DNA of 64,000 nucleotides, from contig NZ_CP067395.1 of the NCBI RefSeq assembly GCF_017355525.1, positions 5,883,019 to 5,947,018 on the forward strand, written 5' to 3'. The stretch is from Lysobacter enzymogenes (GTDB lineage: Bacteria; Pseudomonadota; Gammaproteobacteria; Xanthomonadales; Xanthomonadaceae). Of the stretch, positions 27,797 to 36,769 are shown piece by piece. Below the pieces are notes generated by a model that worked only from the letters and a program-made list of their open reading frames with translations, was not told the DNA's origin and searched no databases. Position 1 is the first letter of the stretch. Every line of letters starts with the position of its first letter. Both the position numbers and the translations under genes were made by a program.

Positions 27797-30700
27797 ATGA
27801 TCGGTTCGATGGATGGGGCGGGGCGCGCGGGCGCGTCGGTGCGCGCGAGCGCGGGGTCGCGCGCGGGCGAGGGACGTCGCCGCGCGGCGTGGTGGGCGGC
27901 GTGGTTGCTGTTGCCGGGCCTCGGCCTGGCCGGCGCGGCGCAGGCGCAAAGCTGCGCGGTCGGCGAAACGCCGGCGGCGTTCGGCTTCACCGGCGGCGAG
28001 CAGACCATCAGCGTCCCGGCCGGCGTGCACTCGCTCACCGTGTACCTCAGCGGCGCCCAGGGCGGGGCCGGGCGCAGCGGCGCCGGCACCATCGGCGGCA
28101 GTCCCAATTCTCCCGGCGGCATCGGCGGCCTCGGCGGCCGCGTGCGCGGCACCCTGGCGGTGACGCCCGGCCAGGCCCTGTCGGTCTGGGTCGGCGGGCA
28201 AGCCTCGCAGGCGGTCAATCCCGGCGGCATCGGCCAGGGCGTCGACGGCATCGGCGGCGGCGCCACCGATCTGCGCGCCGGCGGCAACGGCATCGGCAAC
28301 CGCGTCGCCATCGCCGGCGGCGGCGGTGGCGGCGGCAACGCCGGCTGGAGCACCACCAACGTGATCGCCGGCGGCACCGGCGGCGTCGGCGGCGGCGGTA
28401 CCGGCGGCACCGGCGCGACCGTGCCCGGCGGCCCCGGCCCGTTCGGCGGCGGCGGCGGTACGGTCGGTACCGGCGGCGCCGGCGGTGCCGGTTGCAGCAA
28501 CTTCCCGGCCACGGCCGGCAACGCCGCCAACGGCGACGGCGGCGATTCGTTCAATTTCTCCGGTTCCTTCAGCGGCGCCGGCTTCGGCGGCGGCGGCGGT
28601 GGCGGCGCCACGGTCGGCGCGGGCGGCGGCGGCGCGGGCGTGGGCACCACGGCCTGCCAGCAGAACTGGAACGGCGGCGGCGGCGGCGGCGCGGGCGGCA
28701 GCTCGGCCGCGACCGGACTGACCGGCGTGGTCTTCAACAACGGCGTGCAGACCGGCAACGGCGCGGCGCTGATCTGTTTCGCGTCGCCGACCTTCTCGGT
28801 CGGCGGCACCGCGGCCGGCCAGACCGGCCCGGTCACCCTGCAACTGGCCGCGACCAACCCGGCCGGCAGCCAGCAAGTCGTCGTGGCCCAGGCCGCGACC
28901 AGCTTCGTCTTCCCGACCCGCTTGCCGCAGGGCGCCAACTGGAACGTCAGCGTGCTCGGCGCGCCGGCCGGACAGATATGCACGGCGACCCCGGCCAGCG
29001 GCGCGGCGATCGCCGCGAACGTCACCAACATCGCGCTCGCGTGCACCACCGTGACCGTCACGGTGGCGCCGCCGACCTTGCCGAACGCCGCGCTCAACAC
29101 GGCGTATTCGCAAACCCTCACGGCCAGCAGCGGCAACGGCGGCGCCGCGCCGTACACGTTCGCGGTCAGCGCCGGCGCCTTGCCGCCCGGGCTGGCCTTG
29201 TCGAACGCGGGCGTGCTGTCGGGTACACCGACCGCGGCCGGCTCGTTCAACTTCACCGTGCAGGCGACCTCCAGCAACAGCTTCAGCGGCACCCGCGCCT
29301 ACACCTTGACGGTCGCCCAGGGCGCCCAGGCGATCACCGCCTTCGCCGCCAACCCGGCCGCGCCGACGTATGCGCCGGGCGGCACGTTCAGCGTCTCCGC
29401 GACCGGCGGCGCGTCCGGCAATCCGGTCGTGTTCGCCAGCGCCAGCCCGGCGGTCTGCGGCGTCGCCGGCAGCACCGTCACCACCGTCGCCGCGGGCGCG
29501 TGTGCGCTGACCGCCGACCAGGCCGGCAACGCCAACTACAGCGCTGCGCCGCAAGCCGCGCTGACCGTCAACATCGGCCAGGCTGCGCAGGCCATCGGCG
29601 GCTTCGCTTCGAACCCGGCTGCGCCGGTGTACGCCCCGGGCGGCACCTTCACCGTGTCTGCGAGCGGCGGCGCGTCCGGCAATCCGGTCACCTTCGCGAG
29701 CACCAGCGCCGGCGTGTGCACGATCAGCGGCAACACCGCGACGATCGTGTCGGCCGGCACCTGTGCGCTGACCGCCGACCAGGCCGGCAACGCCAACTAC
29801 GCCGCGGCGCCGCAGGCGAGCTTCACCGTGAGCATCGGCGCGGCGACCCAGTCGATCAGCAACTTTGCGGCCAATCCGGCCACCCCGGTGTACGCGCCGG
29901 GCGGCAACTTCGCCGTCTCGGCCACGCCGGGCCTGTCGACCAGCCCGGTGGTGTTCGCCAGCGCCAGCCCGGCGGTGTGTACGGTCGCCGGCAGCACGGT
30001 GACCACGCTCGCCGCGGGCACGTGTTCGTTGACCGCGAACCAGGCCGGCGACGCCAACTACAGCGCTTCGCCGCAGGTGACGCTGGACGTGACCATCGCC
30101 CTGGCCGCGCAGTCCATCAGCAATTTCGCCGCGAATCCGGCCGCGCCGGTGTTCGCCGCCGGCGGCACCTTCAGCGTGTCGGCCACGCCCGGCGCCTCGA
30201 CCAGCCCGGTCGTGTTCGCCAGCGCCAGCGCGGCGGTGTGTACGGTCAGCGGCAGCACCGTGACCATGCTCAGCGCGGGCCAGTGTTCGCTGACCGCGAA
30301 CCAGGCCGCCGACGCCAACTACAGCGCGGCGCCGCAAGCGACGCTGGACGTGACCATCGGCGCCGCGGCGCAGACGATCAGCAACTTCGCCGCCAACCCG
30401 GCCGCGCCGGTGTACACGCCGGGCGGCAGCTTCAGCGTGTCGGCGACCGGCGGCCCGTCGGGCAATCCGGTGGTGTTCGCCAGCGCTTCGCCGGCGGTGT
30501 GTACGGTCAGCGGCAGCACGGTGAGCATGCTCGCCGCGGGCAATTGCGCCCTAACCGCCGACCAGGCCGGCAACGCCAACTACACCGCCGCGCCGCAAGT
30601 CGCGCTGCAGGTGCTGATCGGCGGCGCCACGCCGCAGCTGAGCTGGATCGGCGACATCGCCAAGACCTACGGCGAAGCCGCGTTCGACCTGCCGAACCCG

Positions 30701-32053
30701 AGCAGCAACAGCGCCGGCGCCTTCACCTTCGCCAGCGACAACACCGCGGTGGCCACCGTCAGCGGCCGCCGCGTGACCATCGTCGGCGCCGGCGTGGCCA
30801 CGCTGACCGCGACCCAGGCGGCTACGCCCAATTACCTGCAAGGCAGCGTCAGCCTGGTGTTGACCGTGTCCGGCCGGCCCGACCCGACCCGCGACCCCAG
30901 CGTGGTCGGCGGCCTGCAGGCGCAGACCGACGCCGCGGTGCGCTTCGCCACGGCGCAGCAGTCCAACATCAACGACCGCCTGCGCCAGCAGCGCTACGCC
31001 GGCGCCAGCCGCACCAGCAACGGCATCGCGCTGAGCTACAACACCCGCGCCGGCGGCGGCATGTCGCTGAGCGGCCAGCAGATCGCGCAGATCGACGGCT
31101 CGCGCCTGCCGCAGGGCTGGGGCCTGTGGACGGCCGGCACCATCAGCAACGGCCAGCGCGACCGCAATGCGCGCAGCGACGGCTTCGACTTCCAGAGCGA
31201 CGGCCTCACCGTCGGCGCCGACTGGCGCATCGGCGAGCGCTTCCTGCTCGGCGTGGCCGGCGGTTACGGCTGGAACGACAGCGACCTCGACGACGGCCGC
31301 TCCAAGCTCGAAGCGCGCCAGCGCGCGCTGTCGCTGTACGGCCTGTGGCGCCCGAGCGAACGCTGGTTCGTCGACGGCATCCTCGGCTGGGGCCGCCTGG
31401 ACTACGACATCCGTCGTTTCAGCGCCACCGCCGGCGCGGTCGCCCGCGCCGACCGCGAAGGCGACCAGGTGTTCGGTTCGCTGACCGCCGGTTACGAGCA
31501 CACCAGCGACGGCGGCGTGCTGCTGACCGGCTACGCGCGCCTGGACGGCAGCCGCACCAAGCTCGACGGCTACCGCGAAACCGGGCTGGGCATCTACGAC
31601 CTGAGCTACGGCTCGCAGACCGTGGAAAACAGCGGCGCCGCGCTCGGCCTGGAAGGCAGCTTCCCGATCCTGACCACGCGCGGCAACCTGTTCCGCCCGT
31701 ACTGGATGGTCGAGTACCGCGATGCATTGGAAGACCGCAGCGACGTGCGCCTGAACTACGTGGTGCTGCCGAACGCCAGCGACTACCTGCTGCGCCTGCG
31801 CAGCTACGGCGACAACGCGCTGAGCTATGGCGCAGGCATCGACATGGAACTGGCGCGGCGCTGGCGCCTGTCGTTGCTGCTGCGCCGCCAGCACGCCAGC
31901 GGGCTGGATTCGGACACCAGCTTCGGCGTGTTGCTGTCGTACTCGCCGGGCAGCGCCGGCAACGGCCTGTCGGCCGCTGCGGCGTCGGTCGACGGCGTGG
32001 CCGCGAACCAGACCGGCGCGCAGGCGACCGGCAGCGCCGACGGCGGTCGCTGA
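27797..32053 (+). CDS. Classical (type Va) autotransporter with Ig-like repeat passenger
   Basis: 1418 residues. ATG 27797 has AGGGG five bases upstream; ATG 27758 is an alternative. A long n-region and signal peptide end at AQA/QSCAVG. Residues about 60-330 are a Gly-rich domain (poly-Gly and TGG blocks). Next come a He_PIG-type Ig module (LPPGLALSNAGVLSGTPTAAG), five near-identical 87-residue repeats each with one Cys pair, and a sixth divergent Ig-like unit. About 300 C-terminal residues form the autotransporter barrel (from GLWTAGTISNGQ, with alternating amphipathic strands). A low-complexity Ala/Gly tail of about 30 residues follows the last strand, which is unusual. Surface-exposed, possibly adhesive. 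Confidence 0.9.
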   Translation: MIGSMDGAGRAGASVRASAGSRAGEGRRRAAWWAAWLLLPGLGLAGAAQAQSCAVGETPAAFGFTGGEQTISVPAGVHSLTVYLSGAQGGAGRSGAGTIGGSPNSPGGIGGLGGRVRGTLAVTPGQALSVWVGGQASQAVNPGGIGQGVDGIGGGATDLRAGGNGIGNRVAIAGGGGGGGNAGWSTTNVIAGGTGGVGGGGTGGTGATVPGGPGPFGGGGGTVGTGGAGGAGCSNFPATAGNAANGDGGDSFNFSGSFSGAGFGGGGGGGATVGAGGGGAGVGTTACQQNWNGGGGGGAGGSSAATGLTGVVFNNGVQTGNGAALICFASPTFSVGGTAAGQTGPVTLQLAATNPAGSQQVVVAQAATSFVFPTRLPQGANWNVSVLGAPAGQICTATPASGAAIAANVTNIALACTTVTVTVAPPTLPNAALNTAYSQTLTASSGNGGAAPYTFAVSAGALPPGLALSNAGVLSGTPTAAGSFNFTVQATSSNSFSGTRAYTLTVAQGAQAITAFAANPAAPTYAPGGTFSVSATGGASGNPVVFASASPAVCGVAGSTVTTVAAGACALTADQAGNANYSAAPQAALTVNIGQAAQAIGGFASNPAAPVYAPGGTFTVSASGGASGNPVTFASTSAGVCTISGNTATIVSAGTCALTADQAGNANYAAAPQASFTVSIGAATQSISNFAANPATPVYAPGGNFAVSATPGLSTSPVVFASASPAVCTVAGSTVTTLAAGTCSLTANQAGDANYSASPQVTLDVTIALAAQSISNFAANPAAPVFAAGGTFSVSATPGASTSPVVFASASAAVCTVSGSTVTMLSAGQCSLTANQAADANYSAAPQATLDVTIGAAAQTISNFAANPAAPVYTPGGSFSVSATGGPSGNPVVFASASPAVCTVSGSTVSMLAAGNCALTADQAGNANYTAAPQVALQVLIGGATPQLSWIGDIAKTYGEAAFDLPNPSSNSAGAFTFASDNTAVATVSGRRVTIVGAGVATLTATQAATPNYLQGSVSLVLTVSGRPDPTRDPSVVGGLQAQTDAAVRFATAQQSNINDRLRQQRYAGASRTSNGIALSYNTRAGGGMSLSGQQIAQIDGSRLPQGWGLWTAGTISNGQRDRNARSDGFDFQSDGLTVGADWRIGERFLLGVAGGYGWNDSDLDDGRSKLEARQRALSLYGLWRPSERWFVDGILGWGRLDYDIRRFSATAGAVARADREGDQVFGSLTAGYEHTSDGGVLLTGYARLDGSRTKLDGYRETGLGIYDLSYGSQTVENSGAALGLEGSFPILTTRGNLFRPYWMVEYRDALEDRSDVRLNYVVLPNASDYLLRLRSYGDNALSYGAGIDMELARRWRLSLLLRRQHASGLDSDTSFGVLLSYSPGSAGNGLSAAAASVDGVAANQTGAQATGSADGGR
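29321..30625 (+). repeat. Five tandem 261-bp in-frame repeats
   Basis: Units begin at 29321, 29582, 29843, 30104 and 30365. Each encodes 87 residues containing NPAAPVYAPGGTFSVSA, PVVFAS, VC, GxCxLTADQAGNANY and APQ. The constant length keeps the reading frame on copy-number change. A diverged unit follows at 30626-30880. The high similarity makes this a likely site of recombination and of assembly collapse. Confidence 0.93.
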
Positions 32054-32062
32054 GGCGATCGC

Positions 32063-32093
32063 GCACCGCCCGGAGCGAAGTTCCGGGCGGTGC
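32063..32093 (+). terminator. Hairpin after the autotransporter gene
   Basis: GCACCGCCCGG and CCGGGCGGTGC pair around a nine-base loop, ten bases after the stop. No T tract follows, so termination by itself is uncertain. Confidence 0.5.
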
Positions 32094-32310
32094 AGGGCCT
32101 TCGCGATCGGCTCGCGAGCAGTCGCGGCTTGAAGCGCGAGCGGCGAAACCCGTCGCCGTCGCGCTCACCGAATCCTTACATCTGCGCCGCGCGGCTTGGC
32201 TATGCTGCGCCCGGCCCGTTTTCGCCAGCGGCGCGGAACGGATCCGCGCACGGGCCGCTACCGCGGACGCCCCCGCTGTCCGCGCAGATGCCGAACAAGG
32301 AGCTTTCGCC

Positions 32311-32766
32311 ATGCCGCATCCCGCTTCCTCCGCCCGCCTCGCGCTCGCCGTTTTCGCCCTGCTTGCCGCCGGCGCCGCCCAGGCGCAGAGCGACGCCGAA
32401 GTCTATGAATCGGCCATCGCCCAATCCGCCAGCGTGTGCCCCGGCCATTCGAAGGAACGCACCACGCCCGGCGTGCGCGCGGTCCCGGTCGGCGCGCTGC
32501 GCGTACTGGCGCAGCATCGCTATACGATGTGCCCCGACCGCCGCCTCGACAAAGCCACGCCGGCGGTGTGGTACGGCAAGGCCGGCGTGTTCGCCTGGAA
32601 TCCCGAGGTCGAAGGCGCGGCGAAGCTGATCGCCCGCCAAGTCGACGCGATGACGCGCAAGCAGGAATTCCCGGTCGAAACCGTGGTGTGGAAGGCCGAC
32701 GGCAGCGCGGCCACGGGCGCGGTGGTGCCGATGTTCGAAGCGCGCCCGCGGCCGGCGGGTTCGTAA
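32311..32766 (+). CDS. Small exported protein, unknown function
   Basis: 151 residues; ATG 32311 has AAGGAG nine bases upstream. The signal peptide (LALAVFALLAAGAAQA/QSDAEV) is clear. The mature domain (about 125 residues) has two cysteines (SVCPGH and TMCPDRR), probably a disulfide, and ends PMFEARPRPAGS. I do not recognise it. A TATGCT hexamer at 32201 could be its -10. It follows the autotransporter but is separated by the hairpin, so probably has its own promoter. Confidence 0.65.
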   Translation: MPHPASSARLALAVFALLAAGAAQAQSDAEVYESAIAQSASVCPGHSKERTTPGVRAVPVGALRVLAQHRYTMCPDRRLDKATPAVWYGKAGVFAWNPEVEGAAKLIARQVDAMTRKQEFPVETVVWKADGSAATGAVVPMFEARPRPAGS

Positions 32767-32920
32767 CGCGCGGTTGCGCGCGGGCGCGGCCCAGGCCGCG
32801 TCCGCGTCGCGGGCCGAGGATGTTGCGTATCCGGGCCGTTGCGCACTGGAGTGGCTGACAACGACGCCGGGCCTGGCCTATCGTCGCGGCTCACGCACCG
32901 CCGCGCGCCGCGCCCCGAGC

Positions 32921-33832
32921 ATGCTGGAACAAGCCGACCTGCTGATCGCCCTGCTGACCCGCGTCCGCCTGGAAGCGCGGTTCGTGTGCGACACCGATTC
33001 GCAGCAGCGCTGGCAGTCGGCGCCCGCCGCGACGGCCAACGGCATGTTCGTGTACGCCGTGCGCGGCGCGGTCGAGCTCGACCACGACGGCCGTTCGCTG
33101 AGGTTGCAGCAAGGCGATCTGGCGCTGTTTCCGCATAGCGTGGCCGAGTGGCTGGCGAAGCTCGATGCCTCGGCTTCGTTGCCGGCGGCGTTGCTGCGCC
33201 GCTCCTGCGCGGCAACTGAGCAGGGCGCCATTGCGCCGCGCGTGCTCTGCGCCGGCCTGCATTACGACGCCGCCAGCGCGATGCCGCTGTGCCGGCTGTT
33301 TCCGCCGGCGATGGTGGTCGAGGCCGCGGCCGTCGCCGCCGAGCCGATGCTCAGCCACGCGTTGCGCGGCTTGAGCCAGGAACTCGAACGCGCGAGCGCG
33401 CTGCGCAATCCGGTGCTGCTGCGCGCCTTGGAGCTGATCTACAGCCTCGGCCTGGAGCGCGCCGTCGCCGGCCGCGAACGCGACGGCGACGACGATGGCG
33501 CCAGCGCGCTGCGCGATCCGCGCATCGCCCGTTGCCTGTACTACATGTACACCCACTTCGCCGAAAAATGCTCGCTGGAAGAACTGGCGGCGCACGCCGG
33601 CCTGTCGAAATCGGCGTTGTCGGCGCGCTTCGCCGCCTTGGTCGGCGAGCCGCCGGCGCGGCATCTGGCGCGCATCCGCGTGGCCGAGGCGCGGCGCCTG
33701 TTGCGCGGCACCGAGCTGTCGCAGGAAACGGTGGCGCAGCAGGTCGGCTACGCCTCGGTGGTCGGGATGCATCTGGCGTTCCGGACCATCGCCGGCGAAA
33801 CCCCGGGCGCGGCGCGCCGAAGCGCCGGCTGA
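32921..33832 (+). CDS. AraC-family transcriptional regulator
   Basis: 303 residues from ATG 32921 (MLEQADLLIALLTRV). The N-terminal cupin-like sensor domain (about 15-190) has QGDLALFPHSVAEWL and the start of AraC_binding type (cupin_6). The C-terminal pair of helix-turn-helix motifs is CSLEELAAHAGLSKSALSARF and LSQETVAQQVGYASVVGMHLAF, followed by GETPGAARR. It lies 230 bases upstream of an isochorismatase-like gene on the same strand, which is the best guess for its target. Confidence 0.88.
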   Translation: MLEQADLLIALLTRVRLEARFVCDTDSQQRWQSAPAATANGMFVYAVRGAVELDHDGRSLRLQQGDLALFPHSVAEWLAKLDASASLPAALLRRSCAATEQGAIAPRVLCAGLHYDAASAMPLCRLFPPAMVVEAAAVAAEPMLSHALRGLSQELERASALRNPVLLRALELIYSLGLERAVAGRERDGDDDGASALRDPRIARCLYYMYTHFAEKCSLEELAAHAGLSKSALSARFAALVGEPPARHLARIRVAEARRLLRGTELSQETVAQQVGYASVVGMHLAFRTIAGETPGAARRSAG

Positions 33833-33893
33833 TCGGTTCGTTGCGCCGGTCGCGGCCGTGGACGATCGTTTAAGCGGCCAGCACTCGGCTTAA

Positions 33894-33922
33894 TTGTGGC
33901 GACATCGCGTCGCGTCTAAATT
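33894..33922 (+). promoter_or_regulatory. Candidate promoter of the isochorismatase-like gene
   Basis: TTGTGG (33894-33899), 17 bases, TAAATT (33917-33922), in a locally AT-rich stretch about 140 bases before the start codon. The spacer contains CGACATCGCGTCGCGTC, which has partial dyad character and could bind the upstream AraC protein. Confidence 0.4.
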
Positions 33923-34061
33923 TTTCCGGGCCCGAAGCCCGCGCCGAAATCGCCGGCCTTCGGCCCATCGCCATCGCGCGCCTCCAGCACAAGCCCAGTC
34001 GCAGGCCCGAACGCCGGCGAACGGACGCGTGTTCCTTTTCGATTCCCCGACGGATCCGCCC

Positions 34062-34673
34062 ATGAACCATCCCACGCTTCGCACCCTCGGCGGCGCCGCC
34101 GCTCCGCGCTCGCTCGCTGCCGGCCGCACCGCGCTGTTGGTCATCGATTTCCAGAACGAATACTTCAGCGGACGCCTGCCGATTCCCGACGGCGCCGCGG
34201 CGTTGAGCAACGCGCAGAAGCTGATCGCGCACGCCGACGCCCACGGCCTGCCGGTCTTCCACATCCAGCACGTGACGCCGCCGCAGGCGCCGGTGTTCGC
34301 CGAACACAGCGACGGCGTGCACTTCCACGAACGGCTGCAACCGGCCGCGAACCATCGCGTGGTGCGCAAGACCTCGGTCAGCGTGTTCGCCAGCACCGAC
34401 ATCGAGCATCAGCTCAAGCAGGCCGGCGTCGACACGCTGGTGATCGCCGGCCTGATGACCCACGCCTGCGTCGCCGGCGCCGCGCGCGACGCGGTGCCGC
34501 TGGGTTTCGAAGCCATCGTCGCCGGCGATGCGTGCGCGACGCGCGACCTCGACACCGCCGACGGCAGCGTGCTGCCGCATGCGGACTTGCACCGCGCCGC
34601 GTTGGCGTCGATCGCCGACACTTTCGGCGAGATCCTGCGCACCGATCAGGTGTTGGCGTTGCCTGTGGACTGA
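34062..34673 (+). CDS. Isochorismatase-family cysteine hydrolase
   Basis: 203 residues from ATG 34062. The catalytic triad of the family is visible: Asp in ALLVIDFQNEYF, Lys in RVVRKTSVSVFAST, and Cys in LVIAGLMTHACVAGAARDA. The cis-peptide GLMTHACV block is intact. These enzymes hydrolyse amides or enol ethers such as nicotinamide, N-carbamoyl compounds or isochorismate; substrate is not decidable. Possibly controlled by the AraC regulator upstream. Confidence 0.88.
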   Translation: MNHPTLRTLGGAAAPRSLAAGRTALLVIDFQNEYFSGRLPIPDGAAALSNAQKLIAHADAHGLPVFHIQHVTPPQAPVFAEHSDGVHFHERLQPAANHRVVRKTSVSVFASTDIEHQLKQAGVDTLVIAGLMTHACVAGAARDAVPLGFEAIVAGDACATRDLDTADGSVLPHADLHRAALASIADTFGEILRTDQVLALPVD

Positions 34674-34826
34674 GCGCGCGGATTCGCGGCGCCGCTGCGG
34701 CCGGACCGGCGGCGCGGCGCCTGCGCGCCGCCGCTCGCGCATCGTGCTAGCCTGCGGGCGCATCGGGCCCGCGCCCGCATGGACGCCCGGCCGCGCCGGG
34801 CCGCGAACGGACTTCGAGGCGCCCGC

Positions 34827-35366
34827 ATGAACTACCCGACCTTCACCGCCGATATCGCCAAGGGCAAAGTCCTGCTGGCGAGCGCGTTCCTGCTCGCGCT
34901 GGGCATCGGATGCGCGTATCTGCTGCTGCGCGGCCCCGACCCCGACAGCCTGCGCTCGTTCCTGCGCGATCCGCGCATCTTCTATCCGATGACCGCGCTG
35001 GGCTGCGTGCTGGGCTTGGGCCTGGCCGCGCTCGGCGCGATCAAGGTCCGCGGCGGCAGTCCGCTCAAGGCCGGTCCTGAAGGGCTGGACTTGAACGGTA
35101 CGATCCGGATCAAGTGGAGCGACATCGCGGGTGTGCAAGCCCATGCCGACATCACCGGTTCCGGCTTGCGCGGCTACAAGATCCTGCTCAAGGATCCCGA
35201 GCGGTTCCTGGCCGCGCATCGCGATCATCGCTACTACAAGCGTATGGCGTCCACGCATTCCACTGTCGGTACGCCGGTGCTCGTTTACACCAACGGCCTG
35301 CGCTTCGACGAGCGCAAGTTCGAGCAAGTAGTGGCGCATTACCTCGGCGTCGGCAACTCCCTGTAG
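34827..35366 (+). CDS. Two-TM membrane protein with PH-like C-terminal domain, unknown function
   Basis: 179 residues from ATG 34827. Two hydrophobic segments (VLLASAFLLALGIGCAYLLL and MTALGCVLGLGLAALGAI) precede a soluble beta-rich domain starting GSPLKAGPEGLDLNGTIRIK with WSDIAGV. This resembles the PH-like domain of STM3941-type bacterial proteins. The stop codon is supplied by a dyad repeat: the last codon and TAG lie in CTGTAGGAGC, so the C-terminus has been set by repeat insertion. TAGCCT at 34748 is a candidate -10. Confidence 0.65.
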   Translation: MNYPTFTADIAKGKVLLASAFLLALGIGCAYLLLRGPDPDSLRSFLRDPRIFYPMTALGCVLGLGLAALGAIKVRGGSPLKAGPEGLDLNGTIRIKWSDIAGVQAHADITGSGLRGYKILLKDPERFLAAHRDHRYYKRMASTHSTVGTPVLVYTNGLRFDERKFEQVVAHYLGVGNSL

Positions 35367-35451
35367 GAGCGGCGCAAGCCGCGACCGCGCCGCCGCAGTC
35401 GCGACGCAACCTTGCAACTCCGCGGTCGCGACTCGCGTCGCTCCTACAGGG
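35361..35451. repeat. Dyad repeat of the TGTAGGAGCGGC family
   Basis: CTGTAGGAGCGGCGCAAGCC runs inward from 35361 and its inverted counterpart, ending GCTCCTACAG, stops at 35450. The long imperfect hairpin lies between convergent genes and overlaps the stop codon of the upstream one. Copies: 19251-19322 and 49992-50125. Confidence 0.8.
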
Positions 35452-35478
35452 GTTGCGGGTTGCGCCGCGGATTTCCCG

Positions 35479-35646
35479 TCAACCGTCGGCCGAGCGCGTG
35501 ACCACCAACTTGTCGACGATCGCGTTGTACAACGACGCGACGAACTCGGCATCGCCGCCGGTATCCTCGCTCATGGCGTACTGCCCGCTGGCGAGCATCC
35601 CCGCGGCGAGATGCGCCGCGATCTGTTCGGCTTTTTCGCGATTCAT
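35479..35646 (-). CDS. Small 55-residue protein, unknown function
   Basis: ATG 35646 is preceded by GGAG eight bases upstream. The product is helical: MNREKAEQIAAHLAAGML near the start, then SGQYAMSEDTGGDAEFVASL and a C-terminal helix. No cysteine or membrane segment. Coding potential rests on the ribosome site, codon use typical of the genome, and the position just after the repeat. Confidence 0.55.
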   Translation of the reverse strand: MNREKAEQIAAHLAAGMLASGQYAMSEDTGGDAEFVASLYNAIVDKLVVTRSADG

Positions 35647-35970
35647 ATCAATCTCCACTCAGTCAGTGCGCGGGATCGCCGCGCCGCGCCGACGGCGCGT
35701 GCAGGCAGCCTACGCCCGCACCGGCCCGCACGGGTTTGCGCAAATGGAATGGTTCGGGCCAGCGGTGTCGTTCGGGCAGGGTGGGCAAGGCGGCCTCGCC
35801 AGAGTCGGCAAGGTGGACGGTTGGATGAGCCCGCGGCGGTGGACCTGCAGGCTTCTGCCTGCGGCATGCGAGGCTTTCTTTTGGAGATCGATGCCCGGCA
35901 CGAGATTGGGTACGGCCGAAAGCGCCGGTGGATCCTTCCAGCGGCCAACGCGGCGCAAGTACGATAGCGT
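35647..35970. other. Intergenic region with a small hairpin
   Basis: 324 bases without a supported gene. GCAGGC TTCT GCCTGC (35847-35862) forms a short perfect hairpin that could end the minus-strand transcript of the immunity-like gene. Otherwise nothing distinct. Confidence 0.35.
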
Positions 35971-36708
35971 TCAGAGCGAATCGAGCCGTTCGCACAGCAT
36001 GCGATAGCGCGTTTCGCCGACTCCCAGCGCCCGCAACCAGTTGGCGAAATACTGCGCCAACACGTCCGAACGCGGATGAGCGCCCAGGTGATAGCGCTCG
36101 AAGTCCTTGCGGTTCTGGACTTTGTCGGCGATCAGCATTTGGTTGACTTCAGCCAGCGGGCTGAGCGCTATGACGTCGTCGGGGCCGGTGCAGTGCTGGG
36201 ACAGATAGGCATTGGCGACGCGGCGGTACTCCATCGCCAGGGCGACCGCGCCTGGGTCGGGAGCGTGGCGGTACAGCGTCGAATCGGGCAGCAAGGAGAG
36301 GCGCAGCGAATCGTCGTCCTGCAGCAACGGATGCAGGCAATAGCCCTGCATCGCCCGCAGCGGCGCGCCGATGGCCAGCAGCACCGCAAGTCCTTCGTCG
36401 ATATGCCGGAGCAGCTTCACGCCGCTGCGTGCGGCGGTGCGCTCGCCGTAATGAGCGGCGATGGCGAGGTAATGAGGATCCTGCGGGTCGATCGCGCCGC
36501 GATGCAGAGGCGTGGGCTGATAAGTCAGCAGCCGGTCGGCGATCTGTTCGGGCGTCAGTTCGGGATCGTGATGGAAGATCAGGTCGCTGGCGCCCGACAT
36601 CGGCGACAGCCGATCCAGTTGTTCCAGCGCCTCGTCGATGTCCGCTTCGCTGCCGTCGCAGTCGGCGATTTTTCTGATCAGGGCGATCAAGCGCTCGCGT
36701 TCGAGCAT
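35971..36708 (-). CDS. Colicin/pyocin-immunity-like domain fused to a second conserved domain
   Basis: 245 residues from ATG 36708. Residues 1-65 match the nuclease-bacteriocin immunity (Im2/Im9, S-pyocin) pattern: LIRKIADCDGSEADIDEAL, then SGASDLIFHH and LTPEQIADRLLTY. In Im9 the corresponding block is SGSDLIYYP, where the tyrosines contact the DNase; here they are F and H. Residues 66-245 form a second helical domain with HIDEGLAVLLAIGA, YCLHPLLQDDD and MLIADKVQNRKDFERYHLGA, possibly HD-like. No toxin gene is adjacent. It may be an orphan immunity protein or a metabolic protein that reused the fold. Confidence 0.65.
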   Translation of the reverse strand: MLERERLIALIRKIADCDGSEADIDEALEQLDRLSPMSGASDLIFHHDPELTPEQIADRLLTYQPTPLHRGAIDPQDPHYLAIAAHYGERTAARSGVKLLRHIDEGLAVLLAIGAPLRAMQGYCLHPLLQDDDSLRLSLLPDSTLYRHAPDPGAVALAMEYRRVANAYLSQHCTGPDDVIALSPLAEVNQMLIADKVQNRKDFERYHLGAHPRSDVLAQYFANWLRALGVGETRYRMLCERLDSL

Positions 36709-36769
36709 GACGCGTGTCTCTCGGAAGCTCCGTGCCCGGCGAGTCCAGGCACGGTTCGCAACGGCGGCC

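Noticed and set aside
29321..30625. Regularly spaced repeats considered as a CRISPR array
   Set aside because: Units are 261 bp, contiguous without spacers, and in frame with a protein of Ig-like repeats.
30551..31894. Minus-strand frame opposite the autotransporter barrel
   Set aside because: Shadow of a GC-biased gene; the plus strand encodes repeats and a barrel in phase.
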